Shown here: positions 45,434-54,969 of the stretch, piece after piece
Position numbering within the stretch: the first letter of the stretch is position 1
Layout: every line of letters starts with the position of its first letter
Source of the DNA: Pseudoalteromonas luteoviolacea
GTDB lineage: Bacteria > Pseudomonadota > Gammaproteobacteria > Enterobacterales > Alteromonadaceae
NCBI RefSeq assembly: GCF_018100925.1
Contig: NZ_JAGJEH010000008.1
Location: 124,001 to 188,000 of the forward strand
Direction of reading: 5' to 3'
DNA: 64,000 nt
The notes under the pieces: model-generated
What the model was told of the DNA's origin: nothing
Databases searched by the model: none
Seen by the model: the letters and a program-made list of their open reading frames with translations, nothing else
Program-made: the position numbers and the translations under genes

Positions 45434-46744
45434 ATGCCTAAGGTACTGTATTTAGATAATTTTAATAACTTTGACTTTTTTCTTGAGCTTTCTAAGCAGG
45501 CAAACAATATTGATATGGATTTCATTGTTTTTAACAACCAGAAAGATGTGGTGGTTAAAAAAACGGATGCTCAGAGCTTTATCTTAAAAGCAAACATGAC
45601 AAAATCCCCTAAGAGTAATGCAATTACTGACCAAGAGTTTCGAATTGCAATAAAAAATGATCGCTTGTTAGGGTTACTACCAGAGAAGTTGAGCTTGAGG
45701 TTGATGAAGGGCTATATCAGTCAGCTTGAAGAAATCCTCGATGCTAAGCAATACGACATTGTATTAGGTGAAATTTCCTGGGCGCTGGAATATTTAGCGT
45801 TTTTGCTGTGCGAGAGAAAAGGGGTTAAATATAGGCATCTATTAAATTTACCTCTGCCGAAAGTGAGGGCCGTGGCGTTTGATGCTGACCATAGCATGGC
45901 AAGCTTAAAAGAATGTGCAAATTGTCCATCGGACTCTTCATTTGAAATTAGTTATCAAAGCATGTGTGTACGTGTAAAAGAATGCTTTGAAAAAGGCAAT
46001 CTTCCAATGAATTATAAGCCACTCATTTCGAGCGATTATAGAGAGTGGAAACCTCTTTGGTGGTTGAGTGCGTTCTCGTACCATGCTAACAAGCGTACAT
46101 ATGTGCCCTTGTATGAGAAAAGAGCTGTAACATTGAAAGAAGCCTTGAGCGTTTCCAACAAAAAAGTGCTTTATTTCCCGCTCCATGTTCAGCCTGAGTC
46201 TACACCAGATTATGTATCGCCTTATTACAGTGATCAGTTTGAACTAATCGCAAAGGTGAGCGAGCAGCTCGGCGACGAGTACGTTATCCTAGTAAAAGAG
46301 CATCCAAATAAATTCTCCCCAAGATCTGTAAAATCATTTGAGAAACTGAACAAGATTAAGAACGTAATATTCTTGTCGTTATCAGAAAATGCAAAAGATA
46401 TTATGGAAAAAGCGGATCTTGTGCTCACTATCGCTGGTACAAGTTGCTTGGAAGCAGTCAATATGCGCAAACCTTCGGTTGCCTTCTCTAATATCTATTA
46501 CACAGATCTGCCGGGTGTATTCGACGGTAGGCAAGCACTAGAGAAAAATCAGCTAAAATTATTGCTTGAAACTGCGCTAGAACATACGGAATTTAGTGAC
46601 AATGCTAACGGTCTTGTTGAAGAGTTTGGCGTAATCGGCTTTGTGCATGATCCAGCTTTATTTCCGGAGTTATTGGAAAGTCACAATCTGAAAGCGGTAG
46701 AAGACCTTGTTGTTCACTTGTGTGAAAGTAGGATTGATCCTTGA
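45434..46744 (+). CDS. capsule-type glycosyltransferase (Capsule_synth-like)
   Basis: Protein of 436 residues. The C-terminal half has features of the KpsS/KpsC (Capsule_synth) and related GT-B transferases: LYFPLHVQPEST near 239-250, VLVKEHPN-type motif and DLVLTIAGTSCLEAV near 333-347. The N-terminal half is not recognisable. Given the operon it may transfer the nonulosonate or another sugar, but the donor is unknown. It starts directly after the wzy stop and overlaps the flippase gene. Confidence 0.65.
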   Translation: MPKVLYLDNFNNFDFFLELSKQANNIDMDFIVFNNQKDVVVKKTDAQSFILKANMTKSPKSNAITDQEFRIAIKNDRLLGLLPEKLSLRLMKGYISQLEEILDAKQYDIVLGEISWALEYLAFLLCERKGVKYRHLLNLPLPKVRAVAFDADHSMASLKECANCPSDSSFEISYQSMCVRVKECFEKGNLPMNYKPLISSDYREWKPLWWLSAFSYHANKRTYVPLYEKRAVTLKEALSVSNKKVLYFPLHVQPESTPDYVSPYYSDQFELIAKVSEQLGDEYVILVKEHPNKFSPRSVKSFEKLNKIKNVIFLSLSENAKDIMEKADLVLTIAGTSCLEAVNMRKPSVAFSNIYYTDLPGVFDGRQALEKNQLKLLLETALEHTEFSDNANGLVEEFGVIGFVHDPALFPELLESHNLKAVEDLVVHLCESRIDP

Positions 46745-47979
46745 AAAAAGCAATAAGTGGTGTCCTTGGTATCAAGGTATTAAATCAGTTATGTGCATTT
46801 TTGGTATCTATCGGAATTGCACGGTTTTACGGTGAATACCAGCTAGGTCAATTTGCTTTGTTTACGACACTGGCTATGGTGTTTTGTATTGTTTCTTCTC
46901 TTGGTAGCAATATTTATGTACAGCGAGAGCTTTCCGGGGAGTCTTTAGAAGATAATAAGTACTTACTTGCGCAGGCTTGTTTATTTCGAGCCTTTAACAC
47001 CGGTATTCTTATTATTTTAGCGGGTATATTTAATGCTGTAACGGACTCTTTTGATTGGGGTGAGTTTGCCGTATTTTTTGCAGTTCTATTTTTCTTTCAA
47101 TTTCTTAATTTTGCTGCTTATCTACTCAAATCTCAAAGTAAATTTGTGGTGTCGGAATTGCTTGAGTGGGGTGTATTCAGACTCGGCATTGTTATTGGCT
47201 TTGTTGGCTCTCTGATTTATCTAAATGCTGATATCATTTACATGTCCCTATTGGTCGTCCTTGCGTTGACAAGCGGCTTTGTAATTTACAAAGGTCAGCC
47301 AAAGCTGAGGTTGGAATCGGCAAACTTTACTTTTGACTTCAAGAAAGTAAAAACCATTGCAGTCGGATCACTCCCATTTCTAGTAACGCAAATCTCCGCA
47401 TTATTGCTTATTTACACTGATACGTTATTTATCGCGGCTTTGCTTGGATATGAACAGCTGGCTTATTATGATGTATGTTATAAATTAGCAGCAGTGGTGC
47501 TATTCTTAAATGCTTCGATTACATCGGTCATCTCTACCAGAATTAGCCAGCTTTATAAGGCTGGGGAGCTAAGCTCTGTACACAACTTGGTTAAAAAAGT
47601 TTGTGTTTACGCGTCACTTGCTGCAATTGTTGGCTTTTTTGTAGCCATGTTGCTATCTAAATTTGCATTAGGCTTATGGGGAGAGGAGTTTATACAGTAT
47701 AATGATCTGTTTATGCTGTTATTAGTAGGAATTCTCTTGCAATTTGCTCTGAGCGCAACTGCGACGTACCTTTCTATGTCAAGCAAAGCGAAGTTGTGTG
47801 CTAAAATTACGCTTTTGTTTGGTACGGTGAACTTATTGCTCAACCCATTGCTAATCTCAATGTATGGGCTTATAGGGGCTGCAACTGCAACGTTGTCAGC
47901 TCAGGTGGCAATAACGTTATCATGTGCATATTTCTATTTAAAACAGCGCAAAGCTGAGCTACTCATCGTGGGTAAATAA
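46741..47979 (+). CDS. wzx: oligosaccharide flippase (Wzx family)
   Basis: Polytopic protein of 412 residues with about twelve transmembrane segments of the MOP/Polysacc_synt family. It begins with KKAISGVLGIKVLNQLCAFLVSIGIARFYG, split here as a typical first helix and loop pattern, and would flip the lipid-linked repeat unit to the periplasm. The start is TTG at 46741 overlapping the previous stop as TTGA, since the next in-frame Met lies in the second helix. It implies a Wzx/Wzy-dependent assembly route with the WecA, Wzy and Wzz genes nearby. Confidence 0.85.
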   Translation: MKKAISGVLGIKVLNQLCAFLVSIGIARFYGEYQLGQFALFTTLAMVFCIVSSLGSNIYVQRELSGESLEDNKYLLAQACLFRAFNTGILIILAGIFNAVTDSFDWGEFAVFFAVLFFFQFLNFAAYLLKSQSKFVVSELLEWGVFRLGIVIGFVGSLIYLNADIIYMSLLVVLALTSGFVIYKGQPKLRLESANFTFDFKKVKTIAVGSLPFLVTQISALLLIYTDTLFIAALLGYEQLAYYDVCYKLAAVVLFLNASITSVISTRISQLYKAGELSSVHNLVKKVCVYASLAAIVGFFVAMLLSKFALGLWGEEFIQYNDLFMLLLVGILLQFALSATATYLSMSSKAKLCAKITLLFGTVNLLLNPLLISMYGLIGAATATLSAQVAITLSCAYFYLKQRKAELLIVGK

Positions 47980-48017
47980 GCTCGTTTGCGAGAGAGTTTT
48001 GTTAAATAAATATTTTC

Positions 48018-48053
48018 GTAGCTACTGTAGATGTCAACATTGAAGGTAGCTAC
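48018..48053. repeat. repeated octamer GTAGCTAC before the GT4 gene
   Basis: GTAGCTAC occurs at 48018-48025 and 48046-48053. The octamer is self-complementary, so the two copies can pair as a hairpin around a 20-base loop, 18 bases before the next start codon. There is no U-tract; a role in translation or mRNA processing is only a guess. Confidence 0.35.
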
Positions 48054-48070
48054 AAACCTATGGTTTCCTA

Positions 48071-49237
48071 ATGAAAAAAATGCTGTTTATCAGTCCGCGA
48101 GAGCCAGTCAATGTAGCAGGCGGCGGGTTATATAAAACTAAAAGGCTGTTAGCTTATTTTTGCGAAAAGTTTCAGGTCAAAGAGTTCTATCTAACTGAAT
48201 CGAACCCTGTTAGCCAAGAAAATATGTATCAAGTTAAAATCAATGATAAGAAGTATCAGCCTACGCTGGCAAACTTGATAGGCAGCTATATTGAGGGAGT
48301 CCCGCTATCCGTATATAGAAACACTCCTGAAGACTTTGATCGTGAGCGATTTAACGAGTTGGCTAGTTGGGCTGATATAATTTTTGTTGATCACTTCTTT
48401 ATGTATCAATTTGTACCAGACTCTTTTGCTGGTAAAATTATATTTCATGAACATAATGCGGAATTTAATATTTGGGAAAGGCGTGCTTCAATCGAGGGAA
48501 GTATTCTCAAGTCTTTATTGCTAAAGCGCGAGGCAAAGCGCGTTTTTCAATATGAGAAAAAAAGTGCATTGGCATCTGATCTGGTATTCGCTGCGCCAAA
48601 TGATATTGCTTGCTTGAGAAATGCTGGTTGTGATTCTGCGAGCTTTGCAACAACCTATCACCTAGGTGAAGACAGCCTACTGGATACGACACCAAATAAT
48701 TTTAAAGACCTTGGGAATAACTTGGTATTCCTTGGTGGGTTAGACTGGGAGCCAAACTTTAATGGTGTGCTGTGGTTCTTAGAAAATTGCTGGGATACTC
48801 TGCGCAGTGAAACGAATGGTGAAGTTCAGCTGCACTTAATTGGTAAAATAAGTGAGCAGCAAAAAGCCCAGTTGTCAGAGTATGAGGGTGTAGTGTGTTT
48901 AGGCTTTGTTGATGACCTCAATGATGCGTTGTCTCAAGCGAAAGTATTCATATGCCCGTTGCAGTTTGGCAGTGGTATGAAGGTAAAAAATATTACCGCC
49001 TGTTATAAAGGCCTGCCTATCGTAACTACTACTATCGGCGCTGAAAGCATTGAGTTTGTCGATGGTGAGAATTGTTTGATCGCTGATCAGCCCAAAGAGT
49101 TTGTTAACGCGATTAGTTCATTGTTAGGCAGCAATGAATTATGCGCAGAGATCGGGGCGAATGCTAGGGCAATGTCAGAGAAAGAGTATTCTTGGGATGA
49201 AATGCTAAACAGCATGTATCTTGAGATAATTAAATAA
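48071..49237 (+). CDS. GT4-like glycosyltransferase
   Basis: Protein of 388 residues with the GT-B two-domain form. The acceptor half begins LFISPREPVNVAGGGLYKTKRLL, here as a typical glycine-rich N-terminus, and the donor half has LVFLGGLDWEPN, QFGSGMKVKN and the late PIVTTTIGAESI, matching Glyco_trans_1_4 members. Donor and acceptor sugars cannot be told from sequence. It follows wzx after 91 bases. Confidence 0.82.
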   Translation: MKKMLFISPREPVNVAGGGLYKTKRLLAYFCEKFQVKEFYLTESNPVSQENMYQVKINDKKYQPTLANLIGSYIEGVPLSVYRNTPEDFDRERFNELASWADIIFVDHFFMYQFVPDSFAGKIIFHEHNAEFNIWERRASIEGSILKSLLLKREAKRVFQYEKKSALASDLVFAAPNDIACLRNAGCDSASFATTYHLGEDSLLDTTPNNFKDLGNNLVFLGGLDWEPNFNGVLWFLENCWDTLRSETNGEVQLHLIGKISEQQKAQLSEYEGVVCLGFVDDLNDALSQAKVFICPLQFGSGMKVKNITACYKGLPIVTTTIGAESIEFVDGENCLIADQPKEFVNAISSLLGSNELCAEIGANARAMSEKEYSWDEMLNSMYLEIIK

Positions 49238-49258
49238 AAGGTTTATAGAGTTAATTTC

Positions 49259-49972
49259 ATGTCTTTAAAAGTTTTTGGAATCGATTTTAAAGGGTTGTCT
49301 AAAAAAGAAGTAATGAACGTCGACGACGAGTTGAAGTTCGTAACAACGGTGAATGCTGAATTCATCGTTGAGGCCAATAAAAATAAAGACTTTCTTAAAA
49401 TCCTAAACAACAGTGTGGCAACGTTCGATGGGCAAATTCCCTATATAATTGCCAAACTAAAGTCAGGTAAAAAGTTTGACAAGATCAGTGGCTCAGACCT
49501 GATTTACGATGTCATAAAAAAATCTAAAGATCGTCAAGAGCATGTTTTCCTGCTTGGGGATAGAGAAGAAGTCAATCAGCGCGCTGTAGATAAAGCAATA
49601 AATGAATATGGCGCTCGCTGCTCGGGGTTTTCGCCTCCATATGAAGCCAATGGGTTTTCTGAGCAATCCAATAACGCTATGTTGGAAAGAATTTCTGATG
49701 CTAAACCAACCTACTTGTTTGTTGCATTTGGAGCCAAAAAACAAGAACAGTGGATTTATGATAACTTAGAAGCCTTGAAAAAAATTGGCGTAAAGTGGGT
49801 TGTCGGGTGTGGCGGCAGCATCTCATTTTTCTCAGGAGAAATTAAGAGGGCGCCTTTATGGGTTCAGAAAGCGGGCTTTGAAGGGGTATATAGATTAGTC
49901 CAAGAGCCTAAACTATTTCGCTTAGTTCGACTAATTAAGAGCCTGAGAGTTTTCTTTTACGTCTGGAAGTAA
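49259..49972 (+). CDS. WecG/TagA/CpsF family glycosyltransferase (GT26)
   Basis: Protein of 237 residues. TVNAEFIVEANKN near residues 31-43, DGQIPYIIAKL, GSDLIYDVI and FVAFGAKKQEQWI with GCGGSISFFSGE are the family signatures. Members transfer ManNAc or ManNAcA to GlcNAc-PP-undecaprenol, the second step after WecA or TagO. With wecA at 34943 this suggests a ManNAc-type sugar as the second residue, though related members use other donors. It is the last gene of this + strand run. Confidence 0.85.
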   Translation: MSLKVFGIDFKGLSKKEVMNVDDELKFVTTVNAEFIVEANKNKDFLKILNNSVATFDGQIPYIIAKLKSGKKFDKISGSDLIYDVIKKSKDRQEHVFLLGDREEVNQRAVDKAINEYGARCSGFSPPYEANGFSEQSNNAMLERISDAKPTYLFVAFGAKKQEQWIYDNLEALKKIGVKWVVGCGGSISFFSGEIKRAPLWVQKAGFEGVYRLVQEPKLFRLVRLIKSLRVFFYVWK

Positions 49973-50279
49973 TCTTTTTACGATTGGATATAAGGTGCCT
50001 CTGCTGATACTAAATAAGTTGGCGTTAACCTTAAAGGTTGATATAGCTTAAATTGGGCCTTAAGCCTGATTTTTGGCCTGTTTATAGGAAGGCATTTTCA
50101 GCCATTTGATGTGGTTCACCTTTGCGATTGCATACTACAAAGCAGTGTTTGCAAAGGTTCACAATATTATTGTTTATTTGGTGTTTAGTTACCAATAAAT
50201 AGGCAAGTAGTTTTAAGGGTAAGTCTGCAATTTAGTTGTAAGGGTTGGCCCATATTATATTTAAGAAGTTAGGTGACAT
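49973..50279. other. intergenic region before manC with an inverted repeat
   Basis: No gene was seen in this 307-base stretch. ACCTTTGC (50118-50125) and GCAAAGGT (50151-50158) form a perfect 8-base inverted repeat with a 25-base loop, and AACCTTAAAGGTT lies at 50027-50039. No U-tract follows either. TATTAT at 50253-50258 could be a weak -10 for manC, and the ribosome site AGGTGA precedes its ATG. Confidence 0.45.
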
Positions 50280-51686
50280 ATGATTTTACCAATTATAATG
50301 GCGGGTGGTTCGGGTACACGCCTATGGCCTTTATCACGCGGCAATTATCCTAAGCAATTTTTAAAACTACATGGTGAAAACACCATGTTGCAAGAGACTA
50401 TTTCTCGTTTGAATGGTCTTGAACACAGCCCAGTTATGTTGATCTGTAATGAAGAGCATCGCTTTATCGCTGCAGAGCAAGTGCGTCAACTTGATGTTAA
50501 ACACAGTGGGATATTTTTAGAGCCAGTAGGACGTAATACTGCGCCTGCTATCGCGCTGGCTGCTTTCAAAGCTATTGAAAATAATGAAGACCCTTTGTTG
50601 TTGGTATTAGCTGCAGACCATGTGATCGAACATCAAGCTGCATTTTTAGAGAGTGTTGAGAAAGCTAAATCTTTGGCGTTGCAAGGTAAATTAGTGACTT
50701 TCGGGATTGTTGGAAACACGCCTGAAACTGGCTATGGTTATATCAAAAGAGGCGAAGCTATTGAAAATGGCTTTGTGGTAAATAGCTTTGTAGAAAAGCC
50801 AGATTTAAGCACCGCAAAACAATATATTGCAAGTGGTGATTATTACTGGAATAGCGGCATGTTCTTATTCAAAGCCAGTCGATATCTAGAAGAGTTAAAG
50901 GCATTTCGTCCTGATATATATTCAGCTTGTGAAAAAGCAGTTGAAGTTCAAAATAGCGATATGGACTTTGTCCGTGTTGATAAAGCGGCTTTTGAAGCTT
51001 GTCCAGATGAATCGATCGACTACGCTGTAATGGAGCATACTAAAGATGCTGTGGTTGTTCCTATGGATGCGGGCTGGAATGACGTTGGTGGATTTGCTGC
51101 ACTGTGGGAAGTTTCCGAGAAAGATGAAAATGGCAACGCATTTATTGGTGATGTTAAGTCTGTAGATACAAAAAATACATTAGTGTTTGGAGAAGATAAG
51201 CTTGTTTCAACAGTAGGTGTTGAAGATCTCGTTATTGTTAACACTAAAGATGCAGTACTGGTCGCACATAAAAACGAGTCGCAAAAAGTAAAAGAAGTTG
51301 TTAATCAGCTTAAACGTGATCAGCGCTCTGAAGTCACATTTCATAGAGAAGTATATCGCCCTTGGGGTAAGTATGACTCAGTAGACAATGGCGAGCGTTT
51401 CCAAGTTAAAAGAATCACAGTCAAACCAGGCGCGAAGCTGTCAGTACAGATGCATCATCACCGTGCCGAGCATTGGATTGTTGTATCAGGTACTGCCAAA
51501 GTACACCTAGATGGTGAGGAAAGATTTGTTACTGAGAATGAGTCTGTCTATATTCCCATTACATCTATTCATGCACTGGAAAACCCTGGCAAAGTAGATT
51601 TAGAGCTAATTGAAGTGCAGTCTGGATCTTACCTTGGAGAGGACGACATTGTCCGTTTTGAAGACCGATACGGAAGAGTTAAATAA
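50280..51686 (+). CDS. manC: mannose-1-phosphate guanylyltransferase / mannose-6-phosphate isomerase ManC
   Basis: Bifunctional enzyme of 468 residues. The N-terminal nucleotidyltransferase has GGSGTRLWPLSR near residues 9-20 and FVEKP near 171; the C-terminal cupin (about 350-465) has RPWGKYDSVD and MHHHRAEHWIVVSGTA with metal-binding histidines. It makes GDP-mannose and can supply mannose 6-phosphate. It shares one base with manB (TAATG), so the two are coupled. Confidence 0.94.
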   Translation: MILPIIMAGGSGTRLWPLSRGNYPKQFLKLHGENTMLQETISRLNGLEHSPVMLICNEEHRFIAAEQVRQLDVKHSGIFLEPVGRNTAPAIALAAFKAIENNEDPLLLVLAADHVIEHQAAFLESVEKAKSLALQGKLVTFGIVGNTPETGYGYIKRGEAIENGFVVNSFVEKPDLSTAKQYIASGDYYWNSGMFLFKASRYLEELKAFRPDIYSACEKAVEVQNSDMDFVRVDKAAFEACPDESIDYAVMEHTKDAVVVPMDAGWNDVGGFAALWEVSEKDENGNAFIGDVKSVDTKNTLVFGEDKLVSTVGVEDLVIVNTKDAVLVAHKNESQKVKEVVNQLKRDQRSEVTFHREVYRPWGKYDSVDNGERFQVKRITVKPGAKLSVQMHHHRAEHWIVVSGTAKVHLDGEERFVTENESVYIPITSIHALENPGKVDLELIEVQSGSYLGEDDIVRFEDRYGRVK

Positions 51687-53125
51687 TGACAAACGCAAGC
51701 CATTTAATTAAGCAAAGCGGAATTGCATTTGGAACTAGTGGTGCACGAGGGCTGGTTGAGCAATTTACACCAGCTGCGTGTTGTGCCTTCACGGTCGCAT
51801 TTATCAAAGCATTAGAAGCAGACTTCTCATTTGGGAAGGTGGCTATTGCAATTGATAACCGACCAAGCAGTTCTGCTATGGCGAGATCTATTTCTGCAAT
51901 GGTACAGGCATTAGGTTATGACGCTGAGTTTTTTGGCGTATTGCCCACGCCAGCTCTTGCGTTGTATTCGATGCAAAACCGTATTCCATGCATCATGGTT
52001 ACAGGCAGTCACATTCCTTTCGATCGCAATGGTTTAAAGTTTTATCGACCAGATGGCGAAATCACTAAGGCTGATGAGCTTAAAATTATTAATAGCGATG
52101 CCGAGGTTGTTACGCCTGAGAATGAGCCTGAACTTGAGACTCTGAGCGCCGCAAAGGAATTGTATATTGAGAGATATACACAACACTTTCCGAATAAACC
52201 TTTTTCAGGTAAAAAGCTTGGCGTGTACGAACATTCAAGTGCTGGCCGTGATATCTATAAACAGATTTTTGAATCGCTAGGCGCACAGGTGATTTCACTA
52301 GGGCGGAGTGATCAGTTTGTCCCAATTGATACAGAAGCCGTTTCGGAAGAGGATAAGTCTAAAGCGCTTAATTGGTCTAAAGAATTGAAGTTAGACGCTA
52401 TCTTTTCAACCGATGGCGATGGCGATAGACCTTTAATTGCTGATGAGTTAGGGCAGTGGTTACGCGGTGACATATTAGGCCTTGTGACTGCAAAGTATCT
52501 TGGTGCTAAGTTGTTGGCGACCCCTGTAAGTTGTAATAGTGCAATTGAATCCTCAGGTGCATTTAAACAAGTTGTGAGAACAAAGATTGGCTCTCCGTAT
52601 GTTATTGAAGCATTTAGTGATCAAGAGGAAAGCTTAAAGCCATATGCTGGTTTCGAAGCAAATGGCGGTTTTCTTTTAGGCAGTGATTGTTATTATGCTG
52701 ATGGCCTATATCATGCGTTGCCTACACGGGATGCGGTACTTCCTGCACTGGTTCTTTTCAATGAGGCGTGGTCAAAACAAAAAGCTATCAGCACAATTAT
52801 TAGTGATCTTCCAAAGCGATTTACTGCCAGTGATCGAATAAAAGACATCCCGCGTGAAAGTAGTCTTTCTTTAATTGACAAATTAGCAAACTCTGAAGAT
52901 GTGAGAAATGAGCTTAGACAGGCACTTGTCATTGAAGGTGTTTTGGAATTAACCAATGAAATAGATGGTTTTAGAATGTTTTTTACAAGCGGTGAAATCG
53001 TTCACTTTAGACCATCGGGCAATGCACCTGAGTTAAGGTGTTATGCTGAGGCAGATACGCAGAGTCGTGCAGAGGAACTAGTAGAACTTGCTTTGGCGTA
53101 TATAAATCAAATCTCAAACATCTAA
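51686..53125 (+). CDS. manB: phosphomannomutase (ManB/CpsG type)
   Basis: Alpha-D-phosphohexomutase of 479 residues that interconverts mannose 6- and 1-phosphate for ManC. The phosphoserine loop TGSHIP has Ser108 and the metal loop is STDGDGDRP near 248-256. The sugar-binding loop FEANGG and the C-terminal RPSGNAPELR phosphate site are intact. GlmM-like features are absent, and pairing with manC supports mannose use. Confidence 0.92.
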   Translation: MTNASHLIKQSGIAFGTSGARGLVEQFTPAACCAFTVAFIKALEADFSFGKVAIAIDNRPSSSAMARSISAMVQALGYDAEFFGVLPTPALALYSMQNRIPCIMVTGSHIPFDRNGLKFYRPDGEITKADELKIINSDAEVVTPENEPELETLSAAKELYIERYTQHFPNKPFSGKKLGVYEHSSAGRDIYKQIFESLGAQVISLGRSDQFVPIDTEAVSEEDKSKALNWSKELKLDAIFSTDGDGDRPLIADELGQWLRGDILGLVTAKYLGAKLLATPVSCNSAIESSGAFKQVVRTKIGSPYVIEAFSDQEESLKPYAGFEANGGFLLGSDCYYADGLYHALPTRDAVLPALVLFNEAWSKQKAISTIISDLPKRFTASDRIKDIPRESSLSLIDKLANSEDVRNELRQALVIEGVLELTNEIDGFRMFFTSGEIVHFRPSGNAPELRCYAEADTQSRAEELVELALAYINQISNI

Positions 53126-53137
53126 AGCAGAGCCATG

Positions 53138-53173
53138 GATAAGGTGAACTTGCTTGTTGTAGTTCACTTTATC
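53138..53173 (+). terminator. possible terminator after manB
   Basis: GATAAGGTGAAC and GTTCACTTTATC pair over twelve bases with one G-U pair and a 12-base loop, 12 bases after the manB stop. The T-tract that follows is poor (TTTGCTTG), so termination may be weak. Confidence 0.5.
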
Positions 53174-53790
53174 TTTGCTTGAATTTGAGGGGCTTTAGCA
53201 CCCATTTTCGGGCTTGGCACTGATGTGGTATGCTCGTAACCCCCTTTCAATTTGTACAGCTTGTCCAACATAACCTGCTTGGTCAATCGTTATCATGATG
53301 GTCAATATATTCAGCTCTATTCGTCAAGAGTCTAGTTTTAAAGGCGCTGTGTTGCAGAGTTACTAAGCTTCATCATTACAACATCAAACTATTCGTTTTG
53401 AATATATGCTAAGACCATACGGAATGATAATGTTCTGACCAACCATTTGTCACTCCATTGACTTGCTGCAACTGTTCGTGTAGCCATAACTCCTTTATTT
53501 TTTTAAGGACTTTAAGTGGCTATTTGGAATTGATGTGTACTCACAAGGAGTTGCTTTATTATCTCTATCCACGTTAATTATTCTTCACCAGATATCAATT
53601 GAGGTGAGGGCTATTTCGGTCTCACTTTATGAAACATGATATCTGTTTTCACATTAAAAAAGAGTATCAACCGCTCACGCGTTAACATTTTTGACACTTT
53701 CCCCATGCATTATGGAGCTCAATCCTTGATTTATTGATCAAGCCCATTGAAAGCGCAGGCGAATGTAATTTAATTAACCAGTTGGTTGGC
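53174..53790. other. long non-coding region between manB and ugd
   Basis: No intact gene was seen. On the minus strand a short frame beginning MATRTVAASQW (ATG near 53486, about 30 codons) and others are broken by stops, so it may hold remains of a former gene. TTGACA at 53691-53696 lacks a suitable -10 box at the right distance. The length is unusual in this compact locus. Confidence 0.4.
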
Positions 53791-53802
53791 AGGGAAGGTG
53801 AA

Positions 53803-54969
53803 ATGAAGATAGCTGTGGCAGGTATAGGTTATGTTGGACTTTCGAACGCAGTGCTTTTGGCACAACACAATGACGTTATTGCCTATGATATTGACCCAAG
53901 TAAAGCACAGGCGGTCAACAACAAGGTTTCCCCAATTCTTGATCCAGAAATTAGCAATTATCTTGCGGAAGGTAAGCTACAGTTAACTGCTACGACTAAC
54001 AAAGAGGCCGCTTTTTCCCAGGCGGAATTTGTTATTGTTGCGACTCCAACAAATTATGACCCTACGAGCAATTGTTTCAACACCGCTTCAGTTGAAAGTG
54101 TGGTTGAAGACATTATTGACATTAACCCGCGCGCGACCATCATTGTAAAATCAACGGTTCCGGTTGGGTATACAGCGAGTCTAAGAGCAAAATACCAATT
54201 TGAACGCATTATCTTTTCTCCTGAATTTCTGCGTGAAGGTAAAGCGCTTTATGACAACTTATATCCGTCGCGCATTATTGTTGGAAGTCAGTGTCAAAAA
54301 GCACACCACTTTGCAGAATTAATGAGTCTTGGCGCAAAGAAACGAGATGTTGAAATCCTATTTACTGGCTCAACAGAAGCTGAAGCTGTTAAGTTATTTT
54401 CGAATACCTATCTTGCTATGCGAATAGCCTATTTCAATGAACTTGATAGTTACTCAGAAGCACATAAGTTAAATACCCGACAAATAATACAGGGAGTGTG
54501 CTTGGACCCCCGAATTGGAGACCATTACAATAATCCGTCGTTTGGCTACGGAGGCTACTGTCTGCCTAAAGACACCAAGCAACTGGTTGCCAATTATCAA
54601 GATGTGCCTAGTAATATTATTGGCGCAATTGTAGATGCCAATCGAACCAGAAAAGATTTCATAGCTGAGTCTATTATGAGTAAGAAGCCAAATGTTGTTG
54701 GCATATATCGATTGGCAATGAAATCTGGATCTGACAACTTCAGAGCTTCGGCAATTCAAGGTGTCATGAAACGCATAAAAGCGAAAGGGATTGAGGTTAT
54801 TGTATATGAGCCAATGTATCAGGGAGAACGCTATTTTAATTCTAAAGTGACTGACAATTTGGCGTTGTTGAAACATGAAGCCGATATAATTATTGCAAAC
54901 CGCATGTCACCTGAACTCATGGACGTTAACGATAAAGTGTATACGCGAGACTTATTTGGTAAGGATTGA
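53803..54969 (+). CDS. ugd: UDP-glucose 6-dehydrogenase Ugd
   Basis: NAD-dependent dehydrogenase of 388 residues, the same length as E. coli Ugd, oxidising UDP-glucose to UDP-glucuronate. The Rossmann motif GIGYVGLSN is at 7-15, FSPEFLREGKALYDNLYPSR near 144-163, here spanning the substrate site, and catalytic Cys253 lies in GYGGYCLPKDT. The frame is open from a TTG at 53734, but ATG at 53803 has a GGAAGG ribosome site and the standard start MKIAVAG. It stands alone between two long gene-free stretches. Confidence 0.95.
   Translation: MKIAVAGIGYVGLSNAVLLAQHNDVIAYDIDPSKAQAVNNKVSPILDPEISNYLAEGKLQLTATTNKEAAFSQAEFVIVATPTNYDPTSNCFNTASVESVVEDIIDINPRATIIVKSTVPVGYTASLRAKYQFERIIFSPEFLREGKALYDNLYPSRIIVGSQCQKAHHFAELMSLGAKKRDVEILFTGSTEAEAVKLFSNTYLAMRIAYFNELDSYSEAHKLNTRQIIQGVCLDPRIGDHYNNPSFGYGGYCLPKDTKQLVANYQDVPSNIIGAIVDANRTRKDFIAESIMSKKPNVVGIYRLAMKSGSDNFRASAIQGVMKRIKAKGIEVIVYEPMYQGERYFNSKVTDNLALLKHEADIIIANRMSPELMDVNDKVYTRDLFGKD

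Noticed and set aside
53697..53720. Promoter for ugd based on TTGACA at 53691
   Set aside because: No -10-like hexamer lies 16-18 bases downstream; the nearest candidate (TATGGA) is too close.
54469..54876. Minus-strand frame of 135 codons opposite ugd
   Set aside because: It is antisense to the part of Ugd that includes catalytic Cys253 and resembles no known protein.
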